Below are positions 22,501 through 33,420 of a DNA stretch of 64,000 nt, piece by piece (the stretch's first letter is position 1; each line of letters starts with the position of its first letter). Position numbers and translations under genes: made by a program. The notes below the pieces were generated by a model that was not told the origin of the DNA, did not search any database, and saw nothing but the letters and a program-made list of their open reading frames with translations. The stretch is from Aricia agestis. Taxonomy: Eukaryota > Arthropoda > Insecta > Lepidoptera > Lycaenidae. The stretch spans positions 17,638,001 to 17,702,000 of the forward strand of contig NC_056428.1 in the NCBI RefSeq assembly GCF_905147365.1, written 5' to 3'.

Positions 22501-25500
22501 ACCTCTGCTCTAAGTTGGCGAGGAGTTGGATATCCTATTGATTACCAGGTGATGCTGCAACACCAGGTCAACTTTCCATTATTATTTGTATACGTATATT
22601 GAATATTCACAACTAGAATGAAATATAAAACCCATCAAACGACTACAAGTTGCTAACGGCCTTTCATGAACCAGATAAACCCTGATTGTCCAGAACTTGA
22701 GCAGGCTGATGATAATCAATTATAGCTAAGAACACTCTCGATCGTGTCAGCTTTCAAACAAAAAAAACTAGATCAAAATCGGTCCACCCGTTTGGACGCT
22801 ACGATGCCACGGACAGATACACACACAGACAGACAGACAGACACGTCAAACTTATAACACCCCTCTTTTTTGTCGGGGGTTAATTAATCAAAACAGTGCT
22901 AAATAAACAATCGAAATTGTCTTTACTTACTAAGTCAAGCGCAACGTCGTCTTCAGCTGGCGGCGGCGGCACGGTGAGCCAGTAGCCGGCAGTGAGACGC
23001 TCGTGCGGCGCGTGCCCGCACCGCAGCGTGCGCCCCGCCCACTGCGCCGCCAGAGGCTGCGGCGGGGGCGGAACTAGCTCTGCCGCGCCCCCGGCGGCCG
23101 CCACTGCCTCCTCGCTCTCCGGTAGTTTCTGGAGATGGGTGACGAGGAACGTCGCATTTGATACTACCTCCTCGTCGGCGTTGCGCTCCTGGATTTTTTA
23201 ATGAATATCTTTAAGTTACATAGAGAATAAATAAAAGCCTTTTATTCCTTGCTAATTTTTGCTTTAAAAAATCTTGTTAAAGTATTATTTAGTAACATAA
23301 TACTTACGCAAAAAAATTTCGTCAAAATGCTAACAAGTGTCCTTTATTAAGTATTAAATCTAAACAAGATTAATAAAACACTTAAATTTTTTGTACTTGC
23401 AGCTTTTACTTAATGATAACATAGATAGATGTATAGTGGAAAACAAATTGTCGACATATTTTAATATGTATAACTATTTTAATAAAAATAAATTAAATCA
23501 CAACCCACCTTCAAAGTCTTCTCCAGACTCAACGCCGGATGGGCGTCCTCGTTTGAGTACTCCACCATGTCGGCCATCTCGCCCGGCGTGAGGACGCCCC
23601 GCCTCCCGCCCGGCCCCTCACCCTCCTCCGCCCGTAATATCCTGATCAGGTCTAGGTATAGCGCGAGGCATTCTGCGCGCTCCTCGCCTGCTTCGAGCGC
23701 CCACCTTTATATAACGATGATCAGGCTTCGAAAATTTGGCTCAGATATAGTGAAACACAGAGGTACTTTTTCTCCGGAAAATCTATTCCACGTGAAATTT
23801 AAGACTCCATGGAGTGAATCGAGTCTCAAATCTCGCGGAGTCGCGGTAAACGATAAGTTAACAACGCAGTAAAATATTTTTATAAAACCGATTTATCAAC
23901 TTTTTGCTTTTAGGTTGCCTCATGCAGTTTTTTACTATCTCGTTAAACTGCTCCAAGAGCATTGTTTAAGGCAATTAGGAAAGTATTACTTTAAAACAGA
24001 TTTGCTAATTTAATAAAACAACTTTAACAACAATCAACAAACCTGAAGAACTTGCCGAGGGCCGCCCGTTTCCGCGTTACAAACTTCTTGAACTGCGTAA
24101 AACCGTACTCGTGTTCGGTCAGCACAAAGTACGCGCGGAGTATGGACGAGGCTACGGCGGCAGTCTTCTCACCGGCGAGACAATCGGCAGTGGCGTCGAG
24201 TAACGTCGCCAGGGCTTCCCGGCTCGGGAGCGAGTTGCCGACGACGGCTTCGGGCTCGGTATGTGGCGACAGCGTCACCTCGCCGTCGCACAGCGCCGCC
24301 AGTGCGTGCGCGGCGCACTCCTGAGCGGCCGCGTGCTCGCCCGAGCTGGGCGACTTAGTCAGCACCGTGCATAGCGCCAACTGAATGTAAATGTTATGTT
24401 GTAGAACTAAAATAGAGTGTTAACTGGTAACAATAAATGTACATTCATGAATACAGTAGCTATAATTGAATGTGCAATTTCGAAAAGGGCACATGTCGCA
24501 TTTTTTGCCTAATAGGTTTTTTTTCATAAATGTGGTGTAAATGCTTGCCTTCATCCATTATGATCGAAAAGAGCACATCTCTGTTATTCTTTCGACTAGC
24601 AATGTCATAGTCAGTACAGAAACAATTTCGAAAAGGTCACAACTCCCAGAGATGTGCCCTTTTCGAACTTATTGAATTAAAAATACGAACGTTGAAGCAA
24701 AATATATCTGTCTCTTTCGTTAGTAAGTATGATGTAAATTGTAATGCAAGTAAATATTGCATCAGTCATTGTATTGACAGTGGATAATTAACACGGCCAT
24801 TAGTGACATTATAAGCGCACACAATGAGTTCTTCGGATTCCGATAATGAAATTCCGAAAAAAAAAAAGAAAAGAGTAGTAAGAAATCAACAGAACTATAA
24901 ACATGTTGTCATCAGAACTTCCAAAATTAAAGGTTTACCACATATTAACCACAAAGGGAGACGAGTACCAGGACGACAAACAGGAGCAAGTTGCCGGTAA
25001 GTTCATTGATTATTAATATAGGTACCCACATAGTTTCATATTATTTGTATTAATTTAAAACGATAGCCTAGATTATTTTACGACGTTCGTAATGATTTTA
25101 ATGATATTAATCAGTTTCATGTTTGTTTTGTTTTTTTTTTTTTATTGATTTAAGTTATTATTGACCAATATTATTTCAGATGCCCCCAAAAATGTTGCCC
25201 CCCAACACGGAGAAATTTAACGTTGGAAAAGTCAATACGGAAGACATTATAGATTTCAAGAAATGGGCTCAGATAAATTTTAAAGCCAAACCTTTATCAG
25301 TGAGAAGTTACGGAAAAAATGTACCTAAAAGTCAAAAAGTTACTTTTCAAGTATCGACTTATTACGAGTTTGTTTTTGACCCAAGAAAACCTGGTGAAGT
25401 ACTCGCAAAAAGCTATATAGATAGTGACATTTCTCAAGAAGTATATAATCTTTCAAAAGTAAAGGGTACTTATAGTAACTTGCCTAACCAAACAAATTCA

Positions 25501-28500
25501 GTATATAGTTGTAAAGTACCTATAAACCATCTAAAGATTGCAGACATTTCAAAGGTAAAGCAATACATACCGGCTGAATTTATAGATTTTTATAAAGAAA
25601 TCTTACATTGGCCTACAACTACTGAAAGAGAAGCTGCAGAAGAAGATTTCTAATAAAAGCGTGTTACGCATGTCTAATTTTAATAATATGTTTGATTTAA
25701 GATGCTTAAAATAAAAGATATACTAGTTTCTTATGATTTTTTTGTTTCATTTATTGTAACCCAATTAGTCCTAATTTCGAAAAGGGCACATCTCACAATT
25801 ATTAAATATCTAATAACAAATTTAAATCAATATTAAAATAAATCATTTGAATCATTTTTGAAAGCAAATTAATACCAAAATGTTACTCAATAACTACTTT
25901 AAGAATATAATACATGGTTTGGAAAATATTTAGTTTTTTTTAGTTCCTGAACATTCTAAGTTTACAGATATGTGCCCTTTTCGAAATTGCATATTCAATT
26001 GCAAAGTTACAAAAAATTATTTATGTGAGTATTTTTATTATTTTCCGCCAATACATCTTTATGACATCTAAGAATAAGCAATGATAGTCATTTTGACAAA
26101 ACATACTGTAGACTGTAAGCATATTCATTTTATATTTCTAGTATGAATATAAAAACGCGTACACTGTACCTGCAGGTCGTTAGCCTTCGGTCCGCCGCTG
26201 GCCATGACATGTAGCACGGCACACTTGACGGGCGCGTGCGACAACAAACACGCAAGGAGGCCGAGCGCGCGCGCTAGCCCCGCCCCCGTCCCCGCCCCTA
26301 AAACTTCCACCTCTTTGGCCGCCCCGGTCTCTCCGGTCTTCCGGACGTCTCCAGTCTCTTTGACTTCCCCGGTCTTCCGGTCTGCACCGAGTTCTCTAAC
26401 GACGGCTCCGACGGCCGCACGCGCGACGACCGACGCTGTGTTAGGAGCGAGGTCCGCTACTTGCACGCACACGCGCCGCAGCATGTGAGCCACGGGACGA
26501 TAGGTCGACATGCAGATCACCTGAAATACGGGGGAAAGTATAAAATAAAAAAGTGACCTCAATCTCGAATTTTGTTCAAAAAATTCGAAACAACAATGCA
26601 GAAATGTACTACAAAAACCCAAAAGTCACTTTGTGTTTTTAAAAACGTTACAATCACTTTAACCGTCGATCGTGGGAAAACGAGATACAATATATATTTT
26701 ATATGTATTTTATTGTGTTTCGTTCACCGGTGAGCGTATGGGGCTTAATGAATTAAAACACATTTAAAAAGCGTAATAAAATTATTATACTTCCGTAATA
26801 TCAACAAAATGTACCTGTATCATATCGACGAGGTCGTTGGCGAGCGCGTGCAGATGGGCGGACCACAGGCGGCGCTCGTTGGCGGCGTCGGCCAGCTCAC
26901 GCGCCGTCGGCTCCACGCGCGTCTGCAGCGGCAGCGGCAGCGGCAGCAGCTCCGAGAACACCAGCAGCCCCGCCGCAAACGTGCACGGCGCCGTCATCGT
27001 GTACTGGATCACCTCCGAGCACAGGGACGTCCACAGCCCGCGCCGGATCGACTCCCCGTCCTTCGCATCGTCGGCCACGGGCTGCGCGTATGCCAGCAGC
27101 GCCCGCACCGCCGCCTCCGCCGCGCGCTCGGCCGTCCTGGAGCCGATGCAGCCCAGCGGGAAGGACTTCGCGATGCCGTACGTCCTGAGCAGGATCGGCG
27201 CGGCGGTGAGGTCCCGGAAGCGCGGCCCGCGGCACCGCACCACCCGCACCAGCATCTCGTCGAGCAATCGCAGGCTCGGCACGAGCAGCTGCGCCAGCTG
27301 CAGGCCTCGGACTGACGCGAACAGCGAAGTGTGCATGCTCGGCTGGTCGAAGTGGCTCGCCAGGCGGTCCAGGATCCCCGCGATGTGGGCGACGCCATCC
27401 AGCGAGAACAGCTGCAGCACGTTGTACTTGTACTTCAGCTCGACGTACTCCTCGGTGGGCGACTCGCACACGATGGGGGAGTTCCTGTCGTAGTCGGAGA
27501 TGCAATAGTGGCGGAGAATCCGCAGGCACGTGGTCAGCTCGCCGGGCAGGTCCGCCGAGTGCTCGAGTCCGGCCTTGAGTATCTCCACGCACTCGGCGAG
27601 GTCCTCCCCGGCCAGCACGTCGCTTTTCTCGACCGGTTTCAGGTACGGGATGACCTCCTGTAACACGCTGGACACGCTCGGCTCGAACCTGTCGTGCTCC
27701 CGGGACACATCGATCAGCCTCTGCCCGTACTTCTTCAGGAAGGGGACGTCGGCGGCGAACCGCACCGCCGAGACGATCAGCTCGATGGCGTAGCCCTTCG
27801 CGGGGGACCGTTGCTTGGACGGGGACTCGGTCCTGCTCCTCGTCTTCGGGTCGCTCTCGAAGACCGCCATGAGGCACTCGGCGTTGTCGCCCATGACGAC
27901 GACGGCGGGGACGGCGGTCCGGCCGACGCAGCCGAAGCTGAGGCAGTACAGCGCCTGGAGGCGGTCGATCAGCTCGTTGTCGTCGGGCTTCCCCGCTTGC
28001 GCGTCGCAGATTGACCGCAGGTAGTACATCGCCTTGAGCCGGTACGCCAGTTCGAGGCCGAGAATTTGCAGGTCGCTGTAATTGCTCAGGTTGCTGTCAT
28101 GTGGGTAGGCGGTCTCCTCTGGGCTCTGCTGCCCGTCCGGGTGAATCAGAATTTTGAACAGGATCTCGCTCGCCACCATCTTTTCGTACAGAAACTCGAG
28201 GCCGTTGGGCGTGTTGACCAGCTCGAAGATGAGGTCGTGGATGGGGCTGGTGACCGCCAGGTTGTTGCAGGTCGACGGGCAGCTCAGGAGGTAAACGAAA
28301 GTTTCTAGAATATTGTGAATGTCGAAGAACTCGAGAAGTATTTCGTTGGAGCACTCCTTGCTTATTTCGAACTGGGCCGACGCGGGAAGGAAACGTTTAG
28401 GTTGCGAGAGATGGAAGCACTGGGAGCGGTACGTGTAAAGGATCTCCTCCATCGAGTCGACTATGAAGTTGACGTCGCTTTCGGGTAACTCGGATTCTTC

Positions 28501-31500
28501 AGATTCTTTCTCCGATGTGGTTTTACTGAAGTTTATAACGAGCGCGTGGAGCTTCGCCAGCGCCTCGTATATGTTCAGTTTCTTTATGAGGGCGCTCAGG
28601 GAAAACTTTATCCTGCCCAACGGGTTGCACTGCATCATCGCGATCAGCGCCTGGTAGCCGTTCATCGGTCGCCTGGAATTATCGTTCTTATCGAATTTTG
28701 GGAACATGGAGTTTTGCATGAAACGGTCGATCGCAACCTTGGAAGACAAGCAGGCGTTCAACGACTTCAAGATCATGAGCCGGAGACTCAGGGCCATGTA
28801 CTCCTTGGAGTACATCTCCAGGAGTTGCATGGGTATGTCGATACCATTGTCCAGCAGACGCCTCATTACCTGACCGCTGTGCCGGTGAGCCATCAGGGCC
28901 TCGACCAGGCGAACGCCGCACTTCATGTGCCGGATCTTGTACGTCGGTTGCTGCTGAGCGAGCGCGAATTCGAAGTTCAAGCCGATTCGACAGAACGTCA
29001 CCAGCAAATTGTAGATGTCGACAAACTCGTCGCAGGCGTCCTCCTCGTCGTCGGAGCGGAATATTCGCAGGACTATGTCGGTATTTTTGCACAGGTTAGT
29101 CAGCGGAACGTAGAGGAGCTCGCACTGGTGAACCCAGTCCTCCCGCGACGAGTTGTCGATGTCCAAGAACGTGTTGCAGAAGAATTTCTGCTCGCGCTTC
29201 TTAGCGCCTCGGGTGATGTCGTGTATTTTGGACAGACCGACGCTCGCACCGCACAGCACGTCGAAGCCGGCGCTCGTTACGTCTTTGACGTTTTTATCGT
29301 TCGACAGCAAGTAAGGTATGTTCACGTAGGTGTATTTTTTCCACTCGTCCTTCAAAGGGTTGTAGTACTTTATGATGTCGTCGACGCCGCAGTACTCCTT
29401 CGCGTCGTAGTCGACGTCCATGTATGTGCGGTCGTCGAGATCGTCGCAGATGTCCTCGTCGGACAGGATCGGCTCGAACGGCTCCGCGTCCACGGACTCG
29501 TCCTCGGGATTCCGGCCGGGAGTTTCGACCGACTTCGCGGTGTCGACGATGGGCACAGTGACCAGGCTGGTGTGCGGCTGCTCGGCGAACGCCGGGTCCG
29601 CCTCCTGCGAGGGGCTGCGGATGGAGCTCTTGTGCCTGTAGTTGGGATGGTAGTAGTCGATGCGCGGGACGAGTTTTCCGGTTCTGTCATACTCGGGGGG
29701 CTCCTCCGACCGCACGGAGTTGATGGGGCTCGCGGCGTCCCCGTCGCGCGGGGACAGAGGCCGCCTGCTCTCACCGGGCGGAGTCCGGGGCCGCTTCCTC
29801 GGGTCATCTCGGCTGGGCGACCGACTGCCGTAGCTGGAGCCTCGCACGCGGTACGGCGAGTGGCGCTTTCTGTCATAGGGCGATGGCGCGCGTCGCTCGA
29901 AGGACGAGCTTCTCGCGTCGTACGGTGATCGCTTGTCGTAGCCGAGTTTGCGCTCGTAGGACGGCGCTCGTTTGTCATAGGGCGAGCGGGGCTCGTAGGA
30001 GCCGGCGCGGGAGCGGTCGTAGGAGGAGTCGCGGTGGCGGCGGTAGTCGTCCTTCTTGTAGGAGCCGCGGTCCCAGTCGCGGTCGATGCTGCGGGAGCGC
30101 GAGCGGCTGAGGGGCCGGTACTCCCCCTTAACCACATAGTCCCGGTCCCGACTACGTGACCGAGACCGCAGGCGGTCCAGCCTGTCGAGGTCCCGGCTTC
30201 GATCCCTGTGTCGGGACGTCTCGCGACTCCGCCCTCTGTCGAGAGAGCGCCGCCGGCTTCGCCCCTCCCGCCTCTCCCTGTCCCTTTCCAACTCCAGAGA
30301 TCTGGGGCTTAGCCGCAATCTATCGGCGTCTCTTTCGCAAGGAATATCCTGCCTATCCTTCTCCCACTCGGCGTCCTCGATGTGATGGTAGGTTCGAGGA
30401 TCCTTGGGAGCTTCGTTGGGGTAGTATTCATTTCTGTATACTTGGCTGTCGTAATTTTCTGGATACTGATTGGGCCCGTACGCGTCGGGATTGCTCGTGG
30501 CGACGTTGGCCGCGTAGGGGAGGGCGGGTATAGGGTTCGAGGCCTCCTGGTTCCACTCGGTTGTCTGGGAAACGTTGGCCGGCAAGGAGCTGGCCTCCCT
30601 GGACACTGGTCTCTGGGTTGGGGGAGGCTGGTTGACGATTGCCGGTGTATCCGGAACCACTTGTGTCAGAGTGCCATAAACAGCTAAAGTTATTGTTGTG
30701 TAGAAACCTGAAAATTAAAATACATAATATTATACTAAAATAATCAAAAAATCAACACACAGTATTATAATAATTATTAAGGAGGTTTTAGTAATTTATT
30801 TCTCTATGTTATCTAAACTTATTGGAGTTCTGCGGGGCTAAAATGGTCACATTTAGCAATTCCTCTCATACAATTCAGCAAATGAATTGTCAAAACTGTC
30901 AAACTGACAAATGTCAAATCAGTACAAAAATACAGAAATGAATTGCAAGCAGAGTTGCATTTTGCGATTTTACAAAAATGAATCATATTATGATTCAAAT
31001 CATGATTCTTCAAAGCGACCATTTTAGCCCCTCAGATAAAACTTACTACTGCAGTCTTCCTGTCTTATTTTAGTACATTACGAAAAAGAAGAAGGTACCT
31101 CTCAAAACGAGGCCATCGGTAGGAATCCTCGGCTGCTCTGCATCATTACTACACTCCATGTGTATCTGTCCATTCTGGCAGTACTCCAGGCTGCCCAGGG
31201 CCTCAAATGTTGAAGCTCCGGGCTTACTGAGGTCATTCACAAAGAAGTCAATGTGAAACTTAGTGGGGTTGGTGGCACCCAGTCGCACCCCACCAGGAAA
31301 GTCTCCCTCCACCCGGGCACCGAGTGGTATGATTCGTATTTCCCGCACAAACACAGACTTCGGAAACTGAACCAAATCTAAATTCAATTCCTGAAACATA
31401 TAACACAATGTATGAAATTTTTTATGTTCAGTGATATTAGAGTTTATTTAAGTAAGAAGTAAAGTTTGTTTGTTTTTAGCAATAACAGGCTCCTACCTCA

Positions 31501-33268
31501 AACTCATGGCACAAACTGAAATTGAGACTTAGGGCCAACCCACACGTACCACAACCACACCACGTGTTCGGGCGCATATTTCGTATTGTAAATTAATAAC
31601 ACTAAACAACTTTAAAAAGTAATCAAATAATATAATATTTTACTGACTTTAAGTTTAAATAATTCCTAAGTGTAAAGTGATATTTTAGTCCATAATTGTT
31701 GTCAAGGTGTGTCGGGGGACCGCTAATGTAGATGTTTGATTTCACATAACATTATAGTTTAAGGGTCAGTTCACAGCGAACCGAATCGAGACAATCAGTG
31801 GCATGGCAATACAAAATGCAAAATACACGGTTGGCGGTCCCCCGACACACACGGTATTAGCATTCTTATTTAATTATTTTCAATTAAAATACGAACATTC
31901 AATTACTAGGCGAAGACGCGCGCTATTTTGCAGTCAGAGAGTAGTATTCGCAGAGTATAATGTAGGCAGAATACAGATCTATGATAAGACGACGATAAAT
32001 GAAGAACTCACATAGATGAGTTTGTATTTTGGTAATATTTAAAATATTATGTGCATTATACATGCATACATTATAGTAAATTTATTATTGTATTTGAAAA
32101 TATTTAAGTAATTTAAATAAGGTAATTGGCTATAGTGGACCATGGATCCATACTTAATTATAAATTTTATAAAAAAGTAATTTTTAATATTTATTTTATC
32201 CACTTAGAGCGCTTACAGACGAACGGCATGTCTGTGTCACGAAATTTCTGCTTCGACTTTTTCATCCACACGGTCTCCCTTTTGAGCAGTCATTTACTAG
32301 GCTAGTTGGTAATCCGTACGCTGCCGATTCAGCGGATGTACTGTGAAAAAATATCCGTCTGATGCAAGTTGTCCGTTGCGTACGAAACCAACCCGTAGAC
32401 CTTTGGGTGGTACGTCACAACTTGGGGCCTACCACCACCTCTACTAAGGGACACCAATAGATAAGCATTTATTACTTGAACGTCAAGCTAGCGATCTTAA
32501 AAAAGTTGATATTTCACAGCGGATTTAACTATGTTTTGAATTTTTTACTGTTTTTTAGTAAAATTATGTTTAAAAAGTGAGTATGGTAATGTTATTGTAA
32601 TCTTACAACAAAGTGCTCTAGAAACATGATAGTTTTAGGAAAGGTCGTGGTCGTCGTAGGCCACCTGCAAGCGTCATAAACTGTCAACGGCTGTCGTTGA
32701 CTGCCGCTGACACGTGCCGCCGACATGTGCCATTCGTCTGTAAGAGGGCTTACTCAAATAGATTCTGCATTCATTCGAGTGTAGGCACAAAACTGTGCCA
32801 TTTCTGCCGTACTAATCTATAGCAATCACCGCCTCCCACCCCGTTCATGCCTTAAGTGCGACAAGTTTTTTGTTTGCAATAGCAGCTCCAGTACGTAGTA
32901 CTTAAATACCTGTGTTTTGCATGGATATTTGTAAAAAAAAAAGAGTTTATTTATTAGTGTTTATGCTGAAGAAAATAATTATGAAGCTTATGTAGGTTTT
33001 CATCCGGCCTACCTGTTATTGGAAGGTATAGCCAAGGTAGTTTATAACTTTATAGTGATACCATTATTGGCCTTTGGCGGCATTGAATACGTTAGAATAG
33101 TTAATACGTGTATTTTTCTTCTTTTTTATTAATGGCTCCTTTGTGAGTTGCCAGTATCAGAGGGTTTTGGCAAAGACTTACTGTACTGAAATATAACAAC
33201 AGGCTTACCTCGCTAGTATCGTGGGAAAATGTGTCGAAAAACAGCAAATCCGGCTGTTCAGACGCCAT
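19479..33268 (-). CDS. vir: Virilizer (VIRMA/KIAA1429 homolog), m6A writer complex scaffold
   Basis: Eleven coding exons: 33268-33209, 31390-31099, 30707-26815, 26520-26170, 24380-24043, 23704-23509, 23188-22931, 21505-21204, 21033-20980, 20590-20511 and 19543-19479. They total 5,889 nt, or 1,962 residues and TGA; all introns are GT-AG and all phases agree. The N-terminus (DLLFFDTFSHDTSEELNLDL, then the stretch from VREIRIIPLGA to PGGVRLGATNP and TDGLVLRG) is the conserved VIR_N domain. Residues about 240-445 are an RS/RD-rich region with YD-RSPYE-like repeats, followed by the long helical body and an RGG/GR-rich C-terminus ending RGPRHRSFMR. Fly Vir and human VIRMA are of similar size. The protein is a nuclear scaffold that holds METTL3/METTL14 with WTAP/Fl(2)d; in Drosophila it is needed for Sxl splicing and sex determination. 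The RS region is much richer than I would expect in vertebrates. There is no sign of damage. Confidence 0.96.
20275..20470 (+). repeat. Interspersed repeat copy in a vir intron
   Basis: Carries TATCCTTTCCCGGGACTT, GGGCGTGAAGTGGTAACAGA and a CAGACAGACAC tail. The same family recurs at about 200-345, 985-1050, 11400-11530, 16020-16130, 45655-45890 (reverse), 51540-51620 (reverse) and around 57190-57270/57540-57600. Confidence 0.7.
20511..20590 (-). CDS. vir: vir exon 10
   Basis: Encodes RGRGAWEMGGGQHFAGHF and then QQYGM, part of the RGG-like tail. Acceptor is TTGTACAG, donor ATGG|GTATGT. Confidence 0.88.
20980..21033 (-). CDS. vir: vir exon 9 (54 nt)
   Basis: Small exon encoding GSRRFGNATPVPGHYRH. 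The flanks are TTATTACAG and GTGAGT. The phase fits both neighbours. Confidence 0.88.
21204..21505 (-). CDS. vir: vir exon 8
   Basis: Residues 1797-1896 plus two bases, VSCDIMELAQALLGGGAGGG to QHQTQHQLA. Glycine- and alanine-rich at first, then basic and glutamine/histidine-rich. Acceptor is ATCATAG, donor CCAG|GTACAC. Confidence 0.92.
21843..22250. mobile_element. Foldback MITE in a vir intron
   Basis: Arms of about 160 bp: the left begins AAATTAAGAAATTTAAAAAA and passes CCCCGCCAAACAA; the right ends with the reverse, TTGTTTGGCGGG then AAATTTCTTAATTT. The two halves also share CTAAGTGTAAAGTGATATTT and its complement and GGTCCCCCGACACAC. No coding capacity. Confidence 0.82.
22640..22885 (+). 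repeat. SINE-like repeat with CACCCCTCTTTTTTGTCGGGGGTTA end
   Basis: Reads AAAATCGGTCCACCCGTTTG, then a CAGACAGACAGACAGACA run, then a terminal CCCCTCTTTTTTGTCGGGG inverted pair. A common lepidopteran interspersed pattern; non-coding, in a vir intron. Confidence 0.5.
22931..23188 (-). CDS. vir: vir exon 7
   Basis: Residues 1711-1796 in exactly 86 codons, phase 0, beginning ERNADEEVVSNATFLVTHLQ and ending PPAEDDVALDL. Acceptor is AAATCCAG, donor TTA|GTAAGT. Confidence 0.93.
23509..23704 (-). CDS. vir: vir exon 6
   Basis: Residues 1645-1710, WALEAGEERAECLALYLDL and then TPGEMADMVEY up to LSLEKTLK. FFRWALEAG spans the splice with exon 5. The acceptor TATATAAAG|G is unusually poor in pyrimidines, but the phase and the protein reading support it. 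The donor is AAG|GTGGGT. Confidence 0.9.
24043..24380 (-). CDS. vir: vir exon 5
   Basis: Residues 1533-1644 plus two bases, beginning LALCTVLTKSPSSGEHAAAQ and ending LGKFF-R. Acceptor is TACATTCAG, donor TTCAG|GTTTGT. Confidence 0.93.
24520..24823 (+). other. Left internal part of the TIR element
   Basis: Holds three subterminal core copies, two direct and one inverted (24624-24640 and 24651-24667 form a small inverted pair). Presumably the promoter side of the transposon gene; no coding seen. Confidence 0.5.
24824..25653 (+). pseudogene. Transposon gene, internally deleted and frameshifted (2 exons)
   Basis: Exon 24824-24996 starts MSSSDSDNEIPKKKKKRVV, acidic then basic and probably a nuclear signal, and runs to HINHKGRRVPGRQTGASC. 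The donor GTAAGT is at 24997 and the acceptor TATTTCAG ends at 25179. Across the junction the frame gives GASCRCPQKCC, completing a CxC-x3-C motif, but then meets a stop. A second frame opens at 25180 and gives a 157-codon C-terminal piece (FNVGKVNTEDIIDFKKWAQI through KVTFQVSTYYEF to EEDF). I read this as an autonomous element whose middle, presumably catalytic, was deleted with a frameshift around the CCCCCC run at 25197-25203. The 157-codon frame by itself could still be made. Confidence 0.6.
25652..25657 (+). terminator. AATAAA overlapping the stop of the transposon ORF
   Basis: The stop TAA at 25651 runs straight into AATAAA (TAATAAA), so the transposon transcript could end a few bases after its coding region. 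A second AATAAA follows about 55 bp later. Confidence 0.5.
26170..26520 (-). CDS. vir: vir exon 4
   Basis: Residues 1416-1532, phase 0 on both sides, reading VICMSTYRPVAHMLRR and then a KTGEVKETGDVRKTGETG low-complexity insert with KTGE/ETG repeats that is probably a loop. Acceptor is GTATTTCAG, donor CTGCAG|GTACAG. Confidence 0.93.
26815..30707 (-). CDS. vir: vir exon 3, giant central exon
   Basis: A 3,893-nt exon covering residues 118-1415: the end of VIR_N (FYTTITLAVYG), the Pro-rich linker, the RS/RD domain, an acidic segment (DEDICDDLDDRTYMDVDYD) and about 950 residues of helical repeat body. It is strongly GC-rich, especially at third positions, which produces several long antisense and alternative-frame open stretches without meaning. 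Acceptor is AATTTTCAG|GT, donor ATACAG|GTACAT. Confidence 0.97.
31099..31390 (-). CDS. vir: vir exon 2 (VIR_N domain)
   Basis: Residues 21-117 plus one base. It contains ELNLDLVQFPKSVFVREIRI, LGARVEGDFPGGVRLGATNP and PTDGLVLRG, the most conserved part of the protein. Acceptor is ATGTTTCAG, donor GTACC. Confidence 0.96.
31605..31855. mobile_element. Second, truncated copy of the 21.8-kb foldback MITE
   Basis: Shares AATTCCTAAGTGTAAAGTGA, TCCATAATTGTTGTCAAGGT, GTGTCGGGGGACCG and GGCGGTCCCCCGACACAC with the copy at 21843-22250, but lacks the outer part of one arm. It lies in the intron between vir exons 1 and 2. Confidence 0.75.
32207..32750. mobile_element. MITE with CTTACAGACGAA termini in vir intron 1
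   Basis: The left end CTTACAGACGAACGGCA faces the right end, which reads inverted as CTTACAGACGAATGGCA. The interior of about 500 bp shows no coding. Target duplication is unclear. Confidence 0.65.
33209..33268 (-). CDS. vir: vir exon 1
   Basis: Residues 1-20, MASEQPDLLFFDTFSHDTSE, with donor GTAAGC at 33208. The start is chosen because LLFFDTFSH is the conserved Vir N-terminus. An upstream ATG at about 33284 is out of frame and overlaps this start. Confidence 0.95.
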
Positions 33269-33420
33269 TGCTCAAAACTTTTGATCATAATCTCACAAAA
33301 TCGTAAAAGTTAAACACCCACTGTTTACACAAAACCTAAATATATACTTTATTTTTGTCTTATCTATAGTAAATTAAAGTAACATAAGTTCGGATTTAGA
33401 GAAAAATCATCGTAATTTCT
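33269..33420 (-). promoter_or_regulatory. vir: vir 5' UTR / promoter region
   Basis: AT-rich stretch upstream of the vir ATG. I see TATATATTTAG and TATAGATAAG but no clear Inr plus DPE pair. An out-of-frame ATG at about 33284 would start an overlapping uORF if it is transcribed. The start site is unresolved. Confidence 0.35.

Larger units (their letters stand above)
24465..26000. mobile_element. 1.54-kb DNA transposon with 31-bp TIRs in a vir intron
   Basis: The terminal inverted repeats 24465-24495 and 25970-26000 match at 30 of 31 positions (core GCAATTTCGAAAAGGGCACAT, split here as GCAATTTCG and AAAAGGGCACAT). Further copies of the TCGAAAAGGGCACAT core occur inside at 24563, 24624, 24651 (inverted) and 25773, like subterminal transposase binding sites. 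The outermost AATT at each end may be a 4-bp target duplication. A broken two-exon gene lies inside. It sits between vir exons 4 and 5. I cannot assign the superfamily. Confidence 0.8.

Noticed and set aside
26897..27877. 326-codon and other frames overlapping vir exon 3
   Set aside because: Arg/Gly/Ala/Pro-rich alternative-frame shadows of the true vir frame.
28546..29928. 460-codon open frame on the + strand
   Set aside because: It is antisense to vir exon 3. GC-rich codons leave few stops on the other strand, and the reading is low-quality (Val/Arg/Asp-rich) without domains.
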